This document shows, piece after piece, positions 51,625 to 60,781 of a DNA stretch of 64,000 bases. The notes beneath the pieces were generated by a model. It was given only the letters and a program-made list of their open reading frames with translations, searched no databases and had not been told where the DNA came from. Where the stretch lies: NCBI GenBank assembly GCA_017615245.1, contig JAGAAL010000040.1, positions 1 through 64,000 of the forward strand, given 5' to 3'. This DNA comes from Bacteroidaceae bacterium. Its GTDB lineage: Bacteria > Bacteroidota > Bacteroidia > Bacteroidales > Bacteroidaceae. Numbering within the stretch: position 1 is the stretch's first letter; each line of letters starts with the position of its first letter. The position numbers were made by a program, and so were the translations under genes.

Positions 51625-52515
51625 ATGATAACAGACAACAAAATCCAGCAAGCATTTGCCAAGTACAACTTGGAGCTTGACGACGAACAAGTAAAGAAAG
51701 AGGTAGCAGCATTGCTGGCCAACCATCTTGAAGAAAACAATACCATCGCAGTAAAGAAGTTTTTGCTGAACAGTGTGGAACTTACTACCCTGAAGACTAC
51801 AGACAGCGAAGACAGCGTGATGCGATTCGTGGAGAAAGTCAATCAGTTCGACGATGTATATCCTGAGCTGGGACATGTAGCTACCGTATGTGTCTATCCT
51901 TGTTTTGCTTCCATCTGCCACGACACGTTGGAGAACGACGAGGTAGAGATTGCCTGTGTAGCTGCTTGCTTCCCTTCTTCTCAGTCATTTATCGAGGTGA
52001 AGATTGCCGAGACGGCTCTCGCCTTGAAAGACGGTGCTACAGAAATCGATATCGTGCAGTCTGTCGGTAAGTTCCTTGCAGGTGACTACGAAACCGTTGC
52101 CGATGAGATTGCCGAACTGAAAGAAGTATGTGGCGACCGTAAACTGAAGGTGATCCTTGAAACAGGATGCCTCAAAATTGCCAGCAACATTAAGAAAGCA
52201 TCCATCTTAGCGATGTATGCAGGAGCAGACTACATCAAGACTTCTACAGGCAAACTCGAACCTGCCGCTACACCTGAGGCTGCATACGTCATGTGTCAGG
52301 CCATTAAGGAATACTACGAAGAGACAGGTATCCAGATTGGTTTCAAACCTGCCGGAGGCATGAAGACGGTAGAGGATGCCCTGAAGTACTACACCATCGT
52401 GAAGGAAGTACTGGGAGAGGCGTGGCTTACCAACACCATGTTACGTCTTGGTACTAGCAGTCTGGCTAACAAACTGTTAAGTGACATCCAAGGTGAAACG
52501 ATTCAATTCTTTTAA
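51625..52515 (+). CDS. deoC: Deoxyribose-phosphate aldolase
   Basis: Cleaves 2-deoxyribose 5-phosphate to acetaldehyde and glyceraldehyde 3-phosphate in nucleoside catabolism. The protein has 296 residues, about 40-50 more than the E. coli enzyme, due mostly to an N-terminal extension. Key parts are ATVCVYPCFAS, VIQSVGKFLAGD-like DIVQSVGKFLAG, KVILETGCL and the Schiff-base lysine in YIKTSTGK. Cytosolic TIM barrel. Confidence 0.94.
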   Translation: MITDNKIQQAFAKYNLELDDEQVKKEVAALLANHLEENNTIAVKKFLLNSVELTTLKTTDSEDSVMRFVEKVNQFDDVYPELGHVATVCVYPCFASICHDTLENDEVEIACVAACFPSSQSFIEVKIAETALALKDGATEIDIVQSVGKFLAGDYETVADEIAELKEVCGDRKLKVILETGCLKIASNIKKASILAMYAGADYIKTSTGKLEPAATPEAAYVMCQAIKEYYEETGIQIGFKPAGGMKTVEDALKYYTIVKEVLGEAWLTNTMLRLGTSSLANKLLSDIQGETIQFF

Positions 52516-52527
52516 TCCCCATAACCC

Positions 52528-53055
52528 ATGAAAAGACTATTATTATCATTTATCGTCCTTGCGACCACCTTCACATTGGCTGTCGCACAGGAAGATAGTG
52601 CTGTTGTCACAAAGACTTTTGGCTATCTCAGCTATGATGCCGTGTTGAAAGCGATGCCATCGTACGCAGAGGCACAGAAGAGCTATGGCGACCTGAAAGC
52701 CAGCTATGCCAAAGAACTGGAACGTTCGGAAACGGAGTTCAGTAAGCAGTTTGCGGAGTATGTCGACGGACAGAAGTCGTTCCCTGAGAATATCCTGCTG
52801 AAACGCCAGAAAGAACTTCAGCAGCTGATGGAGCAAAGCCTGAAATTCAAGCAGGAAGCTCAGCAGTTACTCGAAAAGGCAGAAGCAGAACTGATGCAGC
52901 CTGTTCACCAGCGCCTAAAAGAGGCCTTATATAAGGTAGGGATGCAGAAAGGCTACGATTACATCATCAATACAGACAATAACAGTCACCCTTTCGTCAA
53001 TACAAACAAGGGTGAAGACATCACAGCCGAAGTTATCAGCGTAGTATCGAAATGA
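52528..53055 (+). CDS. OmpH/Skp-family periplasmic chaperone
   Basis: Exported protein of 175 residues with signal peptide (to about 20). A short strand, FGYLSYDAVLKAMPSYAEAQ, opens the OmpH domain, followed by a long coiled coil (about 45-140) that forms the jellyfish-like arms of Skp trimers. A role in chaperoning outer-membrane proteins is inferred. It overlaps murI by 4 nt. Confidence 0.88.
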   Translation: MKRLLLSFIVLATTFTLAVAQEDSAVVTKTFGYLSYDAVLKAMPSYAEAQKSYGDLKASYAKELERSETEFSKQFAEYVDGQKSFPENILLKRQKELQQLMEQSLKFKQEAQQLLEKAEAELMQPVHQRLKEALYKVGMQKGYDYIINTDNNSHPFVNTNKGEDITAEVISVVSK

Positions 53056-53867
53056 ATAAGGGAGCAATAGGGGTATTTGATTCTGGATATGGTGGACTTA
53101 CCATCCTTAATGGTATCCGCCGGTTGATGCCGCAATACGATTATGTGTATTTCGGCGATAATGCCCGTGCCCCTTATGGCACACGTTCCTTCGATGTGGT
53201 CTATCAGTACACGCTCGAAGCTGTCCAACATCTGTTCGACAAGGGTTGTCCGCTCGTCATCTTAGGGTGCAACACAGCCTCAGCCAAGGCCCTGCGCACA
53301 ATCCAGCAAGTATATCTCCCGAGGTATGCACCCGATAATCGTGTACTGGGGGTCATCCGTCCTACCGCAGAAGTAGTAGGAACCATCACGCATAATGGAC
53401 ATATCGGCGTATTAGCAACAGAGGGAACCATCAAGTCGGAATCCTACAATATGGAGATTCTCAAGCTGTTCCCTGATTGCAAAGTGACAGGGTTGGCTTG
53501 TCCCATGTGGGTACCGTTAGTGGAAAATGGGGAATACGACAAGCCAAGTGCTGATTACTTCGTACAGGAACGTATAGACACACTTTTGCAAACAGATCCA
53601 CTCATAGATACCATCATCCTGGGCTGTACACACTATCCGCTCCTGATGAAGAAAATTCGCAAGTTCTGCCCTTCAGGTATTGAGATTCTCACACAAGGGC
53701 AGTATATCGCAGAAAGCCTGCAAACATACCTTCAGCGTCATCCGGAAATGGAAACGCGATTGACGAAAGGGGGAAGCTGCCAATACTTTACCTCTGAGTC
53801 GCCAGAACGCTTCAGCGGCAACGCTTCCTTATTCCTTAACGAACAGATTAAAGTAATGAGATTATGA
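53052..53867 (+). CDS. murI: Glutamate racemase
   Basis: Makes D-glutamate for peptidoglycan; 271 residues. The two catalytic cysteines lie in LGCNTASA and LGCTHYPLL. The N-terminus IGVFDSGYGGLTIL and YFGDNARAPYGTR are diagnostic. Start overlaps the OmpH-like gene and its end overlaps the CPBP gene, each by 4 nt, so the three form a coupled operon. Confidence 0.97.
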   Translation: MNKGAIGVFDSGYGGLTILNGIRRLMPQYDYVYFGDNARAPYGTRSFDVVYQYTLEAVQHLFDKGCPLVILGCNTASAKALRTIQQVYLPRYAPDNRVLGVIRPTAEVVGTITHNGHIGVLATEGTIKSESYNMEILKLFPDCKVTGLACPMWVPLVENGEYDKPSADYFVQERIDTLLQTDPLIDTIILGCTHYPLLMKKIRKFCPSGIEILTQGQYIAESLQTYLQRHPEMETRLTKGGSCQYFTSESPERFSGNASLFLNEQIKVMRL

Positions 53868-54691
53868 ATTCCAAGGTAAAGAAATCAGTTTTAGACATTG
53901 TCCTCCTCCTCATCATATTCGGAATCGGACAATTAGGAGGTGGTGTCATAGGCGGTATCATAGGTTCCATGTTTGGTGCATTGTATGGAGGAGGATATAC
54001 GTCTTGGACTATCTCCATCGCATTGGTGACAGCCTCTCTCTTGACCATCCTTCTTTTCATCGTTTCTCGATACCTGCTGATCAAGTCCCATTGGTTAGAA
54101 AAGCCCGATTTTATCGCAGAAATCAACCTCAGTCGACTTCGTTGGCACTTGGCTCCGGTGATGCTGATTGCCACATTCGCAGGTGCTGTCGCAACAGGCT
54201 GTTTGGGACAAGCATGGGGAGTAAAAGATACATTGGAGGATACCATGCAAGAGTTGGTTAACAATCCGATAGGTATTCTTACGATTGTTCTTATCGGTCC
54301 ACTCACTGAGGAAATCATCTTCCGTCATGGAATACTTGGCGGTATGTTGCGACGTGGTGTCAACCCATGGATTGCCATCTTGGTATCATCACTCTTGTTC
54401 GGCATTATTCACTGGAACCCCATACAGATACTCTTTGCAACTGCACTGGGTGTGATGCTGGGTATCCTCTATACCAAATCACAGAGCATCATCCCCTCAC
54501 TCATCTATCATATCATCAACAATGGTTTTGCAGTCACTGTGATGTTGATTACCGGAAACGAGCAAGACCCCACGGCAGACCTCTTTGAAACACCCCATGT
54601 GCTCTACAGTGCAGCAGTCGTATCAGCTGCTATCTGTATCCCACTCTTCATCTACTATTGGCGCAAACCAACCCTCCCCCATAACCAATAA
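53864..54691 (+). CDS. CPBP-family intramembrane metalloprotease
   Basis: Polytopic membrane protein of 275 residues in the CAAX-prenyl-protease-2/bacteriocin-processing (CPBP) family. Conserved motif 1 is PLTEEIIFRHGILGGMLRR (EExxxR), motif 2 is FGIIHWN (FxxxH) and motif 3 contains SLIYHIINN. About seven or eight hydrophobic segments are visible. Substrate unknown. It overlaps murI by 4 nt. The last codons (HNQ) and stop fall in ATAACCA/ATAACCC heptamers. Confidence 0.88.
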   Translation: MNSKVKKSVLDIVLLLIIFGIGQLGGGVIGGIIGSMFGALYGGGYTSWTISIALVTASLLTILLFIVSRYLLIKSHWLEKPDFIAEINLSRLRWHLAPVMLIATFAGAVATGCLGQAWGVKDTLEDTMQELVNNPIGILTIVLIGPLTEEIIFRHGILGGMLRRGVNPWIAILVSSLLFGIIHWNPIQILFATALGVMLGILYTKSQSIIPSLIYHIINNGFAVTVMLITGNEQDPTADLFETPHVLYSAAVVSAAICIPLFIYYWRKPTLPHNQ

Positions 54692-54758
54692 CCCATAAAC
54701 GTTCAACTCTAAACTTTTTCAACGACTCTAAACTCTAAACACTCAACTATAAACTATA
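54681..54758. repeat. Heptamer-rich spacer ahead of the glycosyltransferase
   Basis: ATAACCA, ATAACCC, ATAAACG (54681-54701), then after a degenerate part GACTCTA, AACTCTA, AACACTC, AACTATA, AACTATA (54724-54758), the last running into the ATG of the next gene. Confidence 0.75.
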
Positions 54759-55777
54759 TGCCAACCACCGACATATCCGTTCTTATCCTCTTCTTCAATC
54801 GTGCAGACCACCTCAGCAAGGTGTTCGCAGAAGTGAAGAAAGCACGTCCAGCCCGCCTTTTCCTCTATCAGGACGGACCTCGTGAGGGTCGTAATGATAT
54901 GGAAGGCATACTGGCATGTAGGGATTTGGTATCTGACGAGCACATTGATTGGGAATGTGAAGTACATCGTCTCTACCAACAAAAGAACTATGGCTGCGAT
55001 CCTTCAGAGTTTATTTCGCAGCGTTGGGCTTTCTCGCAGACAGATAAATGTATCGTTCTGGAGGACGATGACGTACCTTCGCAGTCGTTTTTCCCTTTCT
55101 GCAAGGAGATGCTCGACCGCTATGAGAATGACCCTCGCATCACCCTCATCAGCGGATTCAACACAGAGGCAGATGAAATGAAAAGCAATGGAGACTCCTA
55201 TTTCTTTACGCGTGTGTTCTCCATCTGGGGTTGGGCCTCATGGGCAAGAGTGGTCAATAATTGGGATGGGAACTATGGATTCGTGAACGATCCTCAACAA
55301 TTTGCACGCTTGAAGCAGAAAGTCGAACAATACCATCAGCGTAGGGACATGATACAGATGTGTCAGGATCATGCAGCTTCAGGGAAAGAATACTACGAAT
55401 CCATCTTCTGGGCATATATGTTATTGCACGATGGAATGGCCATTATGCCAAGTGTGAATCTTATCAATAACGTCGGTATGGAAGGCGGTACCCACTTCTC
55501 TGCCCAACTGGACTTACTTCCTCGTCGTCTGCGTCATGTTTTCACCATGCCTCGCAAGGAACTGACCTTCCCGCTGCAACACCCAACAGACGTTGTTGAG
55601 CATCCCGACTACCAACGATTGCATTACCTACGTAATGCGTGGAATAACCCTTGGCGTAAAGTACAATACTCATTGGAGGAGTTTTGGCTGAATCTCATTC
55701 ATGGCAACTTCAGCGCCATCTCCCATGCCTTTCAGCGCCGTATTCGCAAATGGTTGGGCACAGAGCATCATCGATAG
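54758..55777 (+). CDS. GT-A-type glycosyltransferase
   Basis: Predicted cytosolic glycosyltransferase of 339 residues. The N-terminal Rossmann-like fold (ISVLILFFNRADHLSKVF) leads to the acidic metal-binding motif VLEDDDVPSQSFF (about 100-112), then WGWASWARV, a pattern seen in hemolytic-protein-like GT-A enzymes of Bacteroidota. No membrane helix. Donor and acceptor are unknown. The end overlaps the convergent comEC gene by 10 bp. Confidence 0.82.
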   Translation: MPTTDISVLILFFNRADHLSKVFAEVKKARPARLFLYQDGPREGRNDMEGILACRDLVSDEHIDWECEVHRLYQQKNYGCDPSEFISQRWAFSQTDKCIVLEDDDVPSQSFFPFCKEMLDRYENDPRITLISGFNTEADEMKSNGDSYFFTRVFSIWGWASWARVVNNWDGNYGFVNDPQQFARLKQKVEQYHQRRDMIQMCQDHAASGKEYYESIFWAYMLLHDGMAIMPSVNLINNVGMEGGTHFSAQLDLLPRRLRHVFTMPRKELTFPLQHPTDVVEHPDYQRLHYLRNAWNNPWRKVQYSLEEFWLNLIHGNFSAISHAFQRRIRKWLGTEHHR

Positions 55778-57333
55778 CCTCCCCTAGAAGGGAAAGTTAG
55801 AAGGGGACTTATCAAAACTGCTATCAACAGATAGCACAAAAATACCCCTAACTCATTGGGATACCATTCAAAAACAGCCCATTTCATCGAGGAAATCCAT
55901 CCCGTTATATCGTTCAGCAATCCTGCCAAGAAGAGCAATACAATACTGACATATGACTGTATTTGTGGTAACCAGCACACTATCCACCACACTGCTGCCA
56001 CAATCATCAGAACGAATGCCAATCCACTAATGGCAATATTTGTGAAGACAGACAGCAATGGCACAATTCCGAAATAATAGCTTGCCAAGGGGAAAGTAAA
56101 CAGGCTGCACACAATGGTGGTGATGGCACTTCCCACGATGAAATCGATGAAAAAGCTAACAAACGAAAGCCATTTCGTACTGAAGCGGATGCGATGCCTG
56201 CTCCACCATCCCCACAGATGCGGACCTAATGTCAAGAGGCCTAACATCGATAACATCGAGAGTTCGAAACCTACATCAAACAACTGGAACGGATTTACAC
56301 ACAACATCACCATAGCCGTCACACATAGCACATCAATCATATTGACTTTCCGTCGGCTCAACTCTGCCAGCATCAACACGGTGAACATGATTGCTGCCCT
56401 GACAAGTGACGATGGCGCTCCTGTGATGGCGACAAAACACCAAACCATCAAAACACAAACCAGTTCGATGACTCGTTTCCATCGGGGTCTGCCCACCCAA
56501 GTGCCTAACATAAATTGCAGAATCATATAGATAATGGACAAATGGAAACCCGACAGTGCCAGCACGTGACTCACACCCGCTCGTGAATATTGGTTTCGCA
56601 GGTTTTTATCCAACCCACTCTTGTCGCCAATCGTCATCGCCATCACAATCGCCATATCTTCTCCGTCCGATTGTGTGATAGCAGCCTCACGTATTTGTTG
56701 TGAATAAGTTCTCAACCAACGTTTGATACCCATCAATCCTCCGGGATTACCTGCTTTCACATTCCATTTATTAGCATAACAAGTGGAAACAACGTCATGA
56801 AGGAACAGGTATCTGCGATAGTATTCAAATCCATCATCCTCTGAACTGCCATCTGCATCATGATGCAAGGCTTTAGAAGTCATCGTAAGCCCATAGTAAG
56901 TGTATACCGACAACGTATCGCCAATCTGCGGGATGGTAGCCGCAACCGACGTATCTGCATCGTTGTTTCCTTTCAAGTTAAGATAGCAGAGGACAGAGGT
57001 TCCTTCATCTGTCTCGATACGTGCCGCCCATGTTTTTGTTTTCCGTAGAGGTGCATCCTGCACCACCCCCATTAGATAGTGAGCCGTTGGCTCTATCGAC
57101 GCATCTAACGATTGGTATTTCAGTTCGAACGCAATAGTACCAACTACCACACAGAACAGCGTTGTAGCATAACCAAACGTCTTCGTCGCCTTCCAGCGGT
57201 GAAAGAGCATCAGCAAAATCACCAACACACCCATTGCTCCAACCATCCACATAAGAGGAATGGTGAATGGTGTGAATTGCGGCAGGAAATAGGCGATGAG
57301 AATACCAGTGAGGAAAGGGATAAGGTAGCGCAT
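55768..57333 (-). CDS. comEC: ComEC/Rec2-family DNA-uptake channel protein
   Basis: Polytopic membrane protein of 521 residues. N-terminal helices and a DUF4131-like periplasmic segment (about 25-200) precede the Competence domain (about 215-500) with SRAGVSHVLALSGFHLSIIYM and NIAISGLAFVLMIVAAVWWIV. The C-terminal metallo-beta-lactamase domain of longer ComEC proteins is absent. The last 15 codons (ISPLLTFPSRGGYR) are encoded by a GC palindrome, so the natural end may have been replaced. It lies 14 bp after the sirtuin gene on the same strand. Confidence 0.88.
   Translation of the reverse strand: MRYLIPFLTGILIAYFLPQFTPFTIPLMWMVGAMGVLVILLMLFHRWKATKTFGYATTLFCVVVGTIAFELKYQSLDASIEPTAHYLMGVVQDAPLRKTKTWAARIETDEGTSVLCYLNLKGNNDADTSVAATIPQIGDTLSVYTYYGLTMTSKALHHDADGSSEDDGFEYYRRYLFLHDVVSTCYANKWNVKAGNPGGLMGIKRWLRTYSQQIREAAITQSDGEDMAIVMAMTIGDKSGLDKNLRNQYSRAGVSHVLALSGFHLSIIYMILQFMLGTWVGRPRWKRVIELVCVLMVWCFVAITGAPSSLVRAAIMFTVLMLAELSRRKVNMIDVLCVTAMVMLCVNPFQLFDVGFELSMLSMLGLLTLGPHLWGWWSRHRIRFSTKWLSFVSFFIDFIVGSAITTIVCSLFTFPLASYYFGIVPLLSVFTNIAISGLAFVLMIVAAVWWIVCWLPQIQSYVSIVLLFLAGLLNDITGWISSMKWAVFEWYPNELGVFLCYLLIAVLISPLLTFPSRGGYR
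55777..55810. repeat. GC-rich palindrome forming the comEC 3' end
   Basis: The minus strand reads CCCCTTCTAACTTTCCC then TTCTAGGGGAGG, the same order as the other copies. It is translated as SPLLTFPSRGG at the C-terminus of ComEC and touches the stop of the convergent glycosyltransferase. Confidence 0.7.
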
Positions 57334-57347
57334 GGTGCTTCAAGAGC

Positions 57348-58052
57348 TTACTTTTCGACCGATGTGAGCTGTTGGTAAAGCTCTTGCATCCCTTCTGTGG
57401 CTTTCTTCGCAATAATATGCACGGGCAGATAGCCTGGCACATTATTCGGAGAAGGATCGATGAGGTATATTTCTGCGTCATGTCGTGCATAACTGAGGAG
57501 TCCCGCAGCAGGATAAACGTTGAGTGAGGTGCCAATCACAACCACAATATCAGCCATAGAGACTTCTTCTGCAGCTGGCTCAATCATCGGTACAGCCTCA
57601 CCGAACCATACGATGAAAGGACGCAGTTGACTGCCGTCAGCTGCCTTATCTCCTATCTGGATATCCTGATTATCCTTCAGTGTGACAATCTGTTTAGGGT
57701 CATTCGGATTGCTGGTTGAAGTCGCCTTGGTAAGTTCGCCATGCAGATGGATGATATGTGTAGAACCGGCCCTTTCGTGTAGGTTGTCCACATTCTGAGT
57801 TACCACACAGCAATCATAATACTGCTCTAAAGCGGCTACCAGACGATGGGCATCATTGGGTTGGACTGTCGAGAGTTGTCTGCGACGTTCATTATAGAAT
57901 TTGATGACGAGTTCAGGGTCACGATAATACCCCTGAATACTGGCTACGGCTTCAACCGGATATTGCTCCCACAGACCTCCTGAATCACGGAAAGTGGTGA
58001 TACCGCTTTCGGCGCTGATACCCGCACCAGTCAGAAATACAAGTTTCTTCAT
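57348..58052 (-). CDS. cobB: NAD-dependent protein deacylase (sirtuin), zinc ligands absent
   Basis: Sir2-family enzyme of 234 residues that removes acyl groups from lysines using NAD. GAGISAESGITTFRDSGGLWE binds NAD, TQNVDNLHERAG and IHLHGEL hold the catalytic histidine, and GTSLNVYPAAGL closes the site. FYNERR matches the Tyr-x-x-Arg pair of class III sirtuins, suggesting activity on acidic acyl groups. The four zinc cysteines expected after HGEL are missing; that part reads TKATSTSNPNDPKQIV. It leads into comEC. Confidence 0.9.
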   Translation of the reverse strand: MKKLVFLTGAGISAESGITTFRDSGGLWEQYPVEAVASIQGYYRDPELVIKFYNERRRQLSTVQPNDAHRLVAALEQYYDCCVVTQNVDNLHERAGSTHIIHLHGELTKATSTSNPNDPKQIVTLKDNQDIQIGDKAADGSQLRPFIVWFGEAVPMIEPAAEEVSMADIVVVIGTSLNVYPAAGLLSYARHDAEIYLIDPSPNNVPGYLPVHIIAKKATEGMQELYQQLTSVEK

Positions 58053-58216
58053 TTTTTAAACCTTTAGTGATTTGACACATCAAAAGTGTGAATTTTATTT
58101 GAATCGACAAAAGGTTTGGGGTAAAAAGATGGAGTTGACACGTCGATTGATACCGAAACAGCCATGATTGCCTTTTAGACATTACAAAATCAAAACGAAA
58201 TAACCATAATCAACCA

Positions 58217-60028
58217 ATGAAATTTAGACTATCATTTATGATTGCCATGATGCTGGCAGTAGTTGTCAACAGTATGGCACAAGACAAGAATCCTGGGAAG
58301 GAACCATTCAAGTCAAACTTACCTATCATTATCCTTGAAGTAGACGGCCAAATCAACGCACGCGAAAAGATTGCTGCACAGATGAAGGTCGTCTATAAAG
58401 AAGGACAGAAACAGTATTCGTCCGACTCCAAGCAATATAGCTACGATGGTCCTATCCGCATCAAGTTGAGAGGTAACAGTTCCTTGGGATACAGTCAGAA
58501 AAAATTCACGTTAGAAACACGTGATGCAGAGGACAAGGAACTCGACGTGCCGCTGTTGGGTATGCCGGCAGAGCACGATTGGGTGTTGCTGTCACCCTAC
58601 GCTGATGTGTCGATGATGAGAGATGCACTGGCATTCCGCCTATGGACCGACATGGGATATTGGGCACCGAGAATCCGTATGTGTGAGGTGGTGTATAACG
58701 GTGAATATGCGGGTATCTATGGACTTGCGGAATCCATTAAGCCAGGCAAGGACCGTGTCGATATAGCCAAACTGAAGAAGACAGACGTGAGCGGGCGTGA
58801 GTTGACAGGAGGCTACCTGCTACGTATTGATACTTATGACGAAAAAGATGCTACGTTCAACTCTGACGTACCCGGCATCGGTGCAGGTGGGTTCACAAAT
58901 CAAATTACTTGGACTTGCCGCTATCCAAAGAAGAAAACCCTGCAACCCGAGCAGTTTGATTACATCAAGGGCTTCATCAGCGATATGGAGCATTGTTTCA
59001 ATTCCGACAACTATACAGACCCGACAGAAGGATATGCGAAATACATCAATGTCAATTCGTTCGTCGATTATTTCATCCATACGGAGTTAAGTTTGAACCC
59101 CGATGGATACAAACGTAGTGCTTACTTTTATAAGACCAAGCAGAACGAGGACGGAACAGGCGGTAAGCTGCATGCGGGACCTACGTGGGACTATAATCTG
59201 GCTTACGGAATGTGTAGCTTCTGCAATGCCGACGACATCAATGCATGGGTATTTGAGGGTTGTAACACAAATCCCACGCCACAGATATGGAAGAAACTAT
59301 ATCTTGACCCTGTATTCCTGAAGAAGGTGAAGGCACGCTATGCCGAACTGAGAAAGGCGACGTTAAGCGAGAAACATATTTTTGGTATCATTGACGAATA
59401 TGTCAACCAACTTTCAAAGGCACAGAGGCGTCATTTCGACCGCTATCCTGAGCTTTTGGGCAACGAAACCAAGCGCAATGAGCCTGGAACAGGTATGTTC
59501 GGCAACTTTGGAGGCTTCGGTGGGGGAATGCCCGATATGAGCGACATGCCGAATTTCGGTGGAGGCTTCCCTGGTATGCCTGAAGGCGGGTTCCCAGGTT
59601 TCGGGGGCGGTGGTTTCCCAGCCATGCCCGATAGCATCAGTTTCGGAGGTTTCCCAGGGTTTGATAGGTTCCAAGGTTTCGGGGGCTTTGGTGGTGGCTT
59701 CCCGGGCTTCGGAGGAGGAATGCCAAATATGGGCAATATGCCAAACTTTGGCGGAGGCTTCCCTGGTATGCCTGAGGGTGGTTTCCCAGGCTTTGGCGGA
59801 GGCGGTTTTCCAGCAATGCCAGAAGGAGGTTTCCCAGCAATGGGTGGAGGTTTTGGAGGTTTCCCAGGTATGGGTGAAATGGGAGGAATGGGCGATATGG
59901 GTGGTATGATGCTGTCGATGTTCCGCTCTTACTCTGTAAAGAGTTACGATGACGAAATCAAGATGCTGAAGGAATGGCTTTCTGAACGCTTGAAAGTGCT
60001 CGATGAGAAGTTGGATTACCGTTCTTAA
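58217..60028 (+). CDS. CotH-kinase-family exported protein with Gly/Phe/Pro-rich region
   Basis: Exported protein of 603 residues. After the signal peptide (to about 22), the CotH domain covers about 30-420: LPIIILEVDGQ, IRIKLRGNSSLGYSQKKFTLE, LLSPYADVSMMRDALAFRL, DYFIHTELSLNPDGYKRSAYFYK and the catalytic-type GPTWDYNLAYG. CotH of Bacillus phosphorylates spore-coat proteins, so protein kinase activity is possible here. Residues about 424-575 are a repeat region of FGGGFPGMPEGGFPGFGGGG type, and a short charged C-terminus follows. The DNA of 59505-59910 is correspondingly repetitive. Promoter not identified. Confidence 0.88.
   Translation: MKFRLSFMIAMMLAVVVNSMAQDKNPGKEPFKSNLPIIILEVDGQINAREKIAAQMKVVYKEGQKQYSSDSKQYSYDGPIRIKLRGNSSLGYSQKKFTLETRDAEDKELDVPLLGMPAEHDWVLLSPYADVSMMRDALAFRLWTDMGYWAPRIRMCEVVYNGEYAGIYGLAESIKPGKDRVDIAKLKKTDVSGRELTGGYLLRIDTYDEKDATFNSDVPGIGAGGFTNQITWTCRYPKKKTLQPEQFDYIKGFISDMEHCFNSDNYTDPTEGYAKYINVNSFVDYFIHTELSLNPDGYKRSAYFYKTKQNEDGTGGKLHAGPTWDYNLAYGMCSFCNADDINAWVFEGCNTNPTPQIWKKLYLDPVFLKKVKARYAELRKATLSEKHIFGIIDEYVNQLSKAQRRHFDRYPELLGNETKRNEPGTGMFGNFGGFGGGMPDMSDMPNFGGGFPGMPEGGFPGFGGGGFPAMPDSISFGGFPGFDRFQGFGGFGGGFPGFGGGMPNMGNMPNFGGGFPGMPEGGFPGFGGGGFPAMPEGGFPAMGGGFGGFPGMGEMGGMGDMGGMMLSMFRSYSVKSYDDEIKMLKEWLSERLKVLDEKLDYRS
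59505..59910. repeat. Coding repeat in the CotH gene
   Basis: Near-identical blocks encode GGGFPGMPEGGFPGFGGGGFPAMP twice (from about 59559 and 59751, with the full block split by variants). The rest consists of shorter GGF/FPG units. Slippage here could vary the protein length. Confidence 0.8.
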
Positions 60029-60067
60029 GCGAAAATAAGAAAAAAATGAATGATTTCTGCATTTTTT

Positions 60068-60095
60068 CATAACTCATAACTCTTAATTCTTAACT
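60068..60095. repeat. Heptamer array at the FKBP promoter
   Basis: CATAACT twice, then CTTAATT and CTTAACT, end six bases before the -7 box at 60102-60109 and cover the -33 position. Confidence 0.8.
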
Positions 60096-60101
60096 TTTTT
60101 G

Positions 60102-60109
60102 TACCTTTG
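60102..60109 (+). promoter_or_regulatory. -7 element of the FKBP operon
   Basis: TACCTTTG matches the consensus. Transcription should start near 60116, which excludes the TTG at 60107 as a start codon. Confidence 0.65.
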
Positions 60110-60136
60110 CATCGCATTATGCAGATAAAAGAAAAT

Positions 60137-60745
60137 ATGGACAAACTTAGTTATGCACTTGGACTTGGAATCGGTCATCAGCTGAAGCAGATGGGACTGA
60201 AGGGTCAACTGAAGATTGAGGACTTTGCCCTCTCTATTACTGATGTGCTCAACGACAACCAACTCCAGATGACAAATGCAGAAGCACAAGTGCTGGTCAA
60301 CTCGTTCTTCCAGGAACAGGAAAAGAAGATGCAAGCACAGCGTGCTCAAGCTGGCAAGGCCGAATTGGAACGCGGCCGTGTGTTCCTTGAGAACAACGGT
60401 AAGCGTGCCGAAGTGACCATCACCAAGAGCGGCCTGCAATACGAAGTACTGACTGAAGGCTCTGGTAAGCATCCAAAAGCTACTGACAAGGTACGCTGCC
60501 ACTACGAAGGACGTCTCATTGACGATACCGTGTTTGATAGTTCCTACCGTCGCAACGAACCCGCAGTATTCGGTCTCAATCAGGTAATAGCCGGATGGAC
60601 TGAAGGATTGCAGCTCATGAGCGAAGGTGCCAAGTACCGTTTCTACATCCCTTACCTCCTCGGCTATGGCGAGAGCGGTGCAGGCGAAATGATACCACCC
60701 TACGCTACACTGGTGTTCGATGTCGAATTGTTGGAAGTAATTTAA
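60137..60745 (+). CDS. FKBP-type peptidyl-prolyl isomerase, cytosolic
   Basis: Isomerase of 202 residues from the chosen ATG. The N-terminal helical dimerisation part (MDKLSYALGLGIGHQLKQMG, typical of FklB/FkpA/Mip) is followed by a long helix and the FKBP domain (about 105-202: GLQYEVLTEGSGKHPKATDKVRCHYEGRLIDDTVFDSS, ending YATLVFDVELLEV). No signal peptide, so it should stay in the cytosol. An upstream ATG at 60119 would add six residues but lies almost at the transcription start. First of three FKBP genes in a row. Confidence 0.92.
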   Translation: MDKLSYALGLGIGHQLKQMGLKGQLKIEDFALSITDVLNDNQLQMTNAEAQVLVNSFFQEQEKKMQAQRAQAGKAELERGRVFLENNGKRAEVTITKSGLQYEVLTEGSGKHPKATDKVRCHYEGRLIDDTVFDSSYRRNEPAVFGLNQVIAGWTEGLQLMSEGAKYRFYIPYLLGYGESGAGEMIPPYATLVFDVELLEVI

Positions 60746-60781
60746 ATTAGGAAATAGATATTTACACAAAACTTTAAAGAA

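Noticed and set aside
60107..60118. TTG start for the first FKBP gene
   Set aside because: The codon lies inside the -7 promoter element and would not be transcribed.
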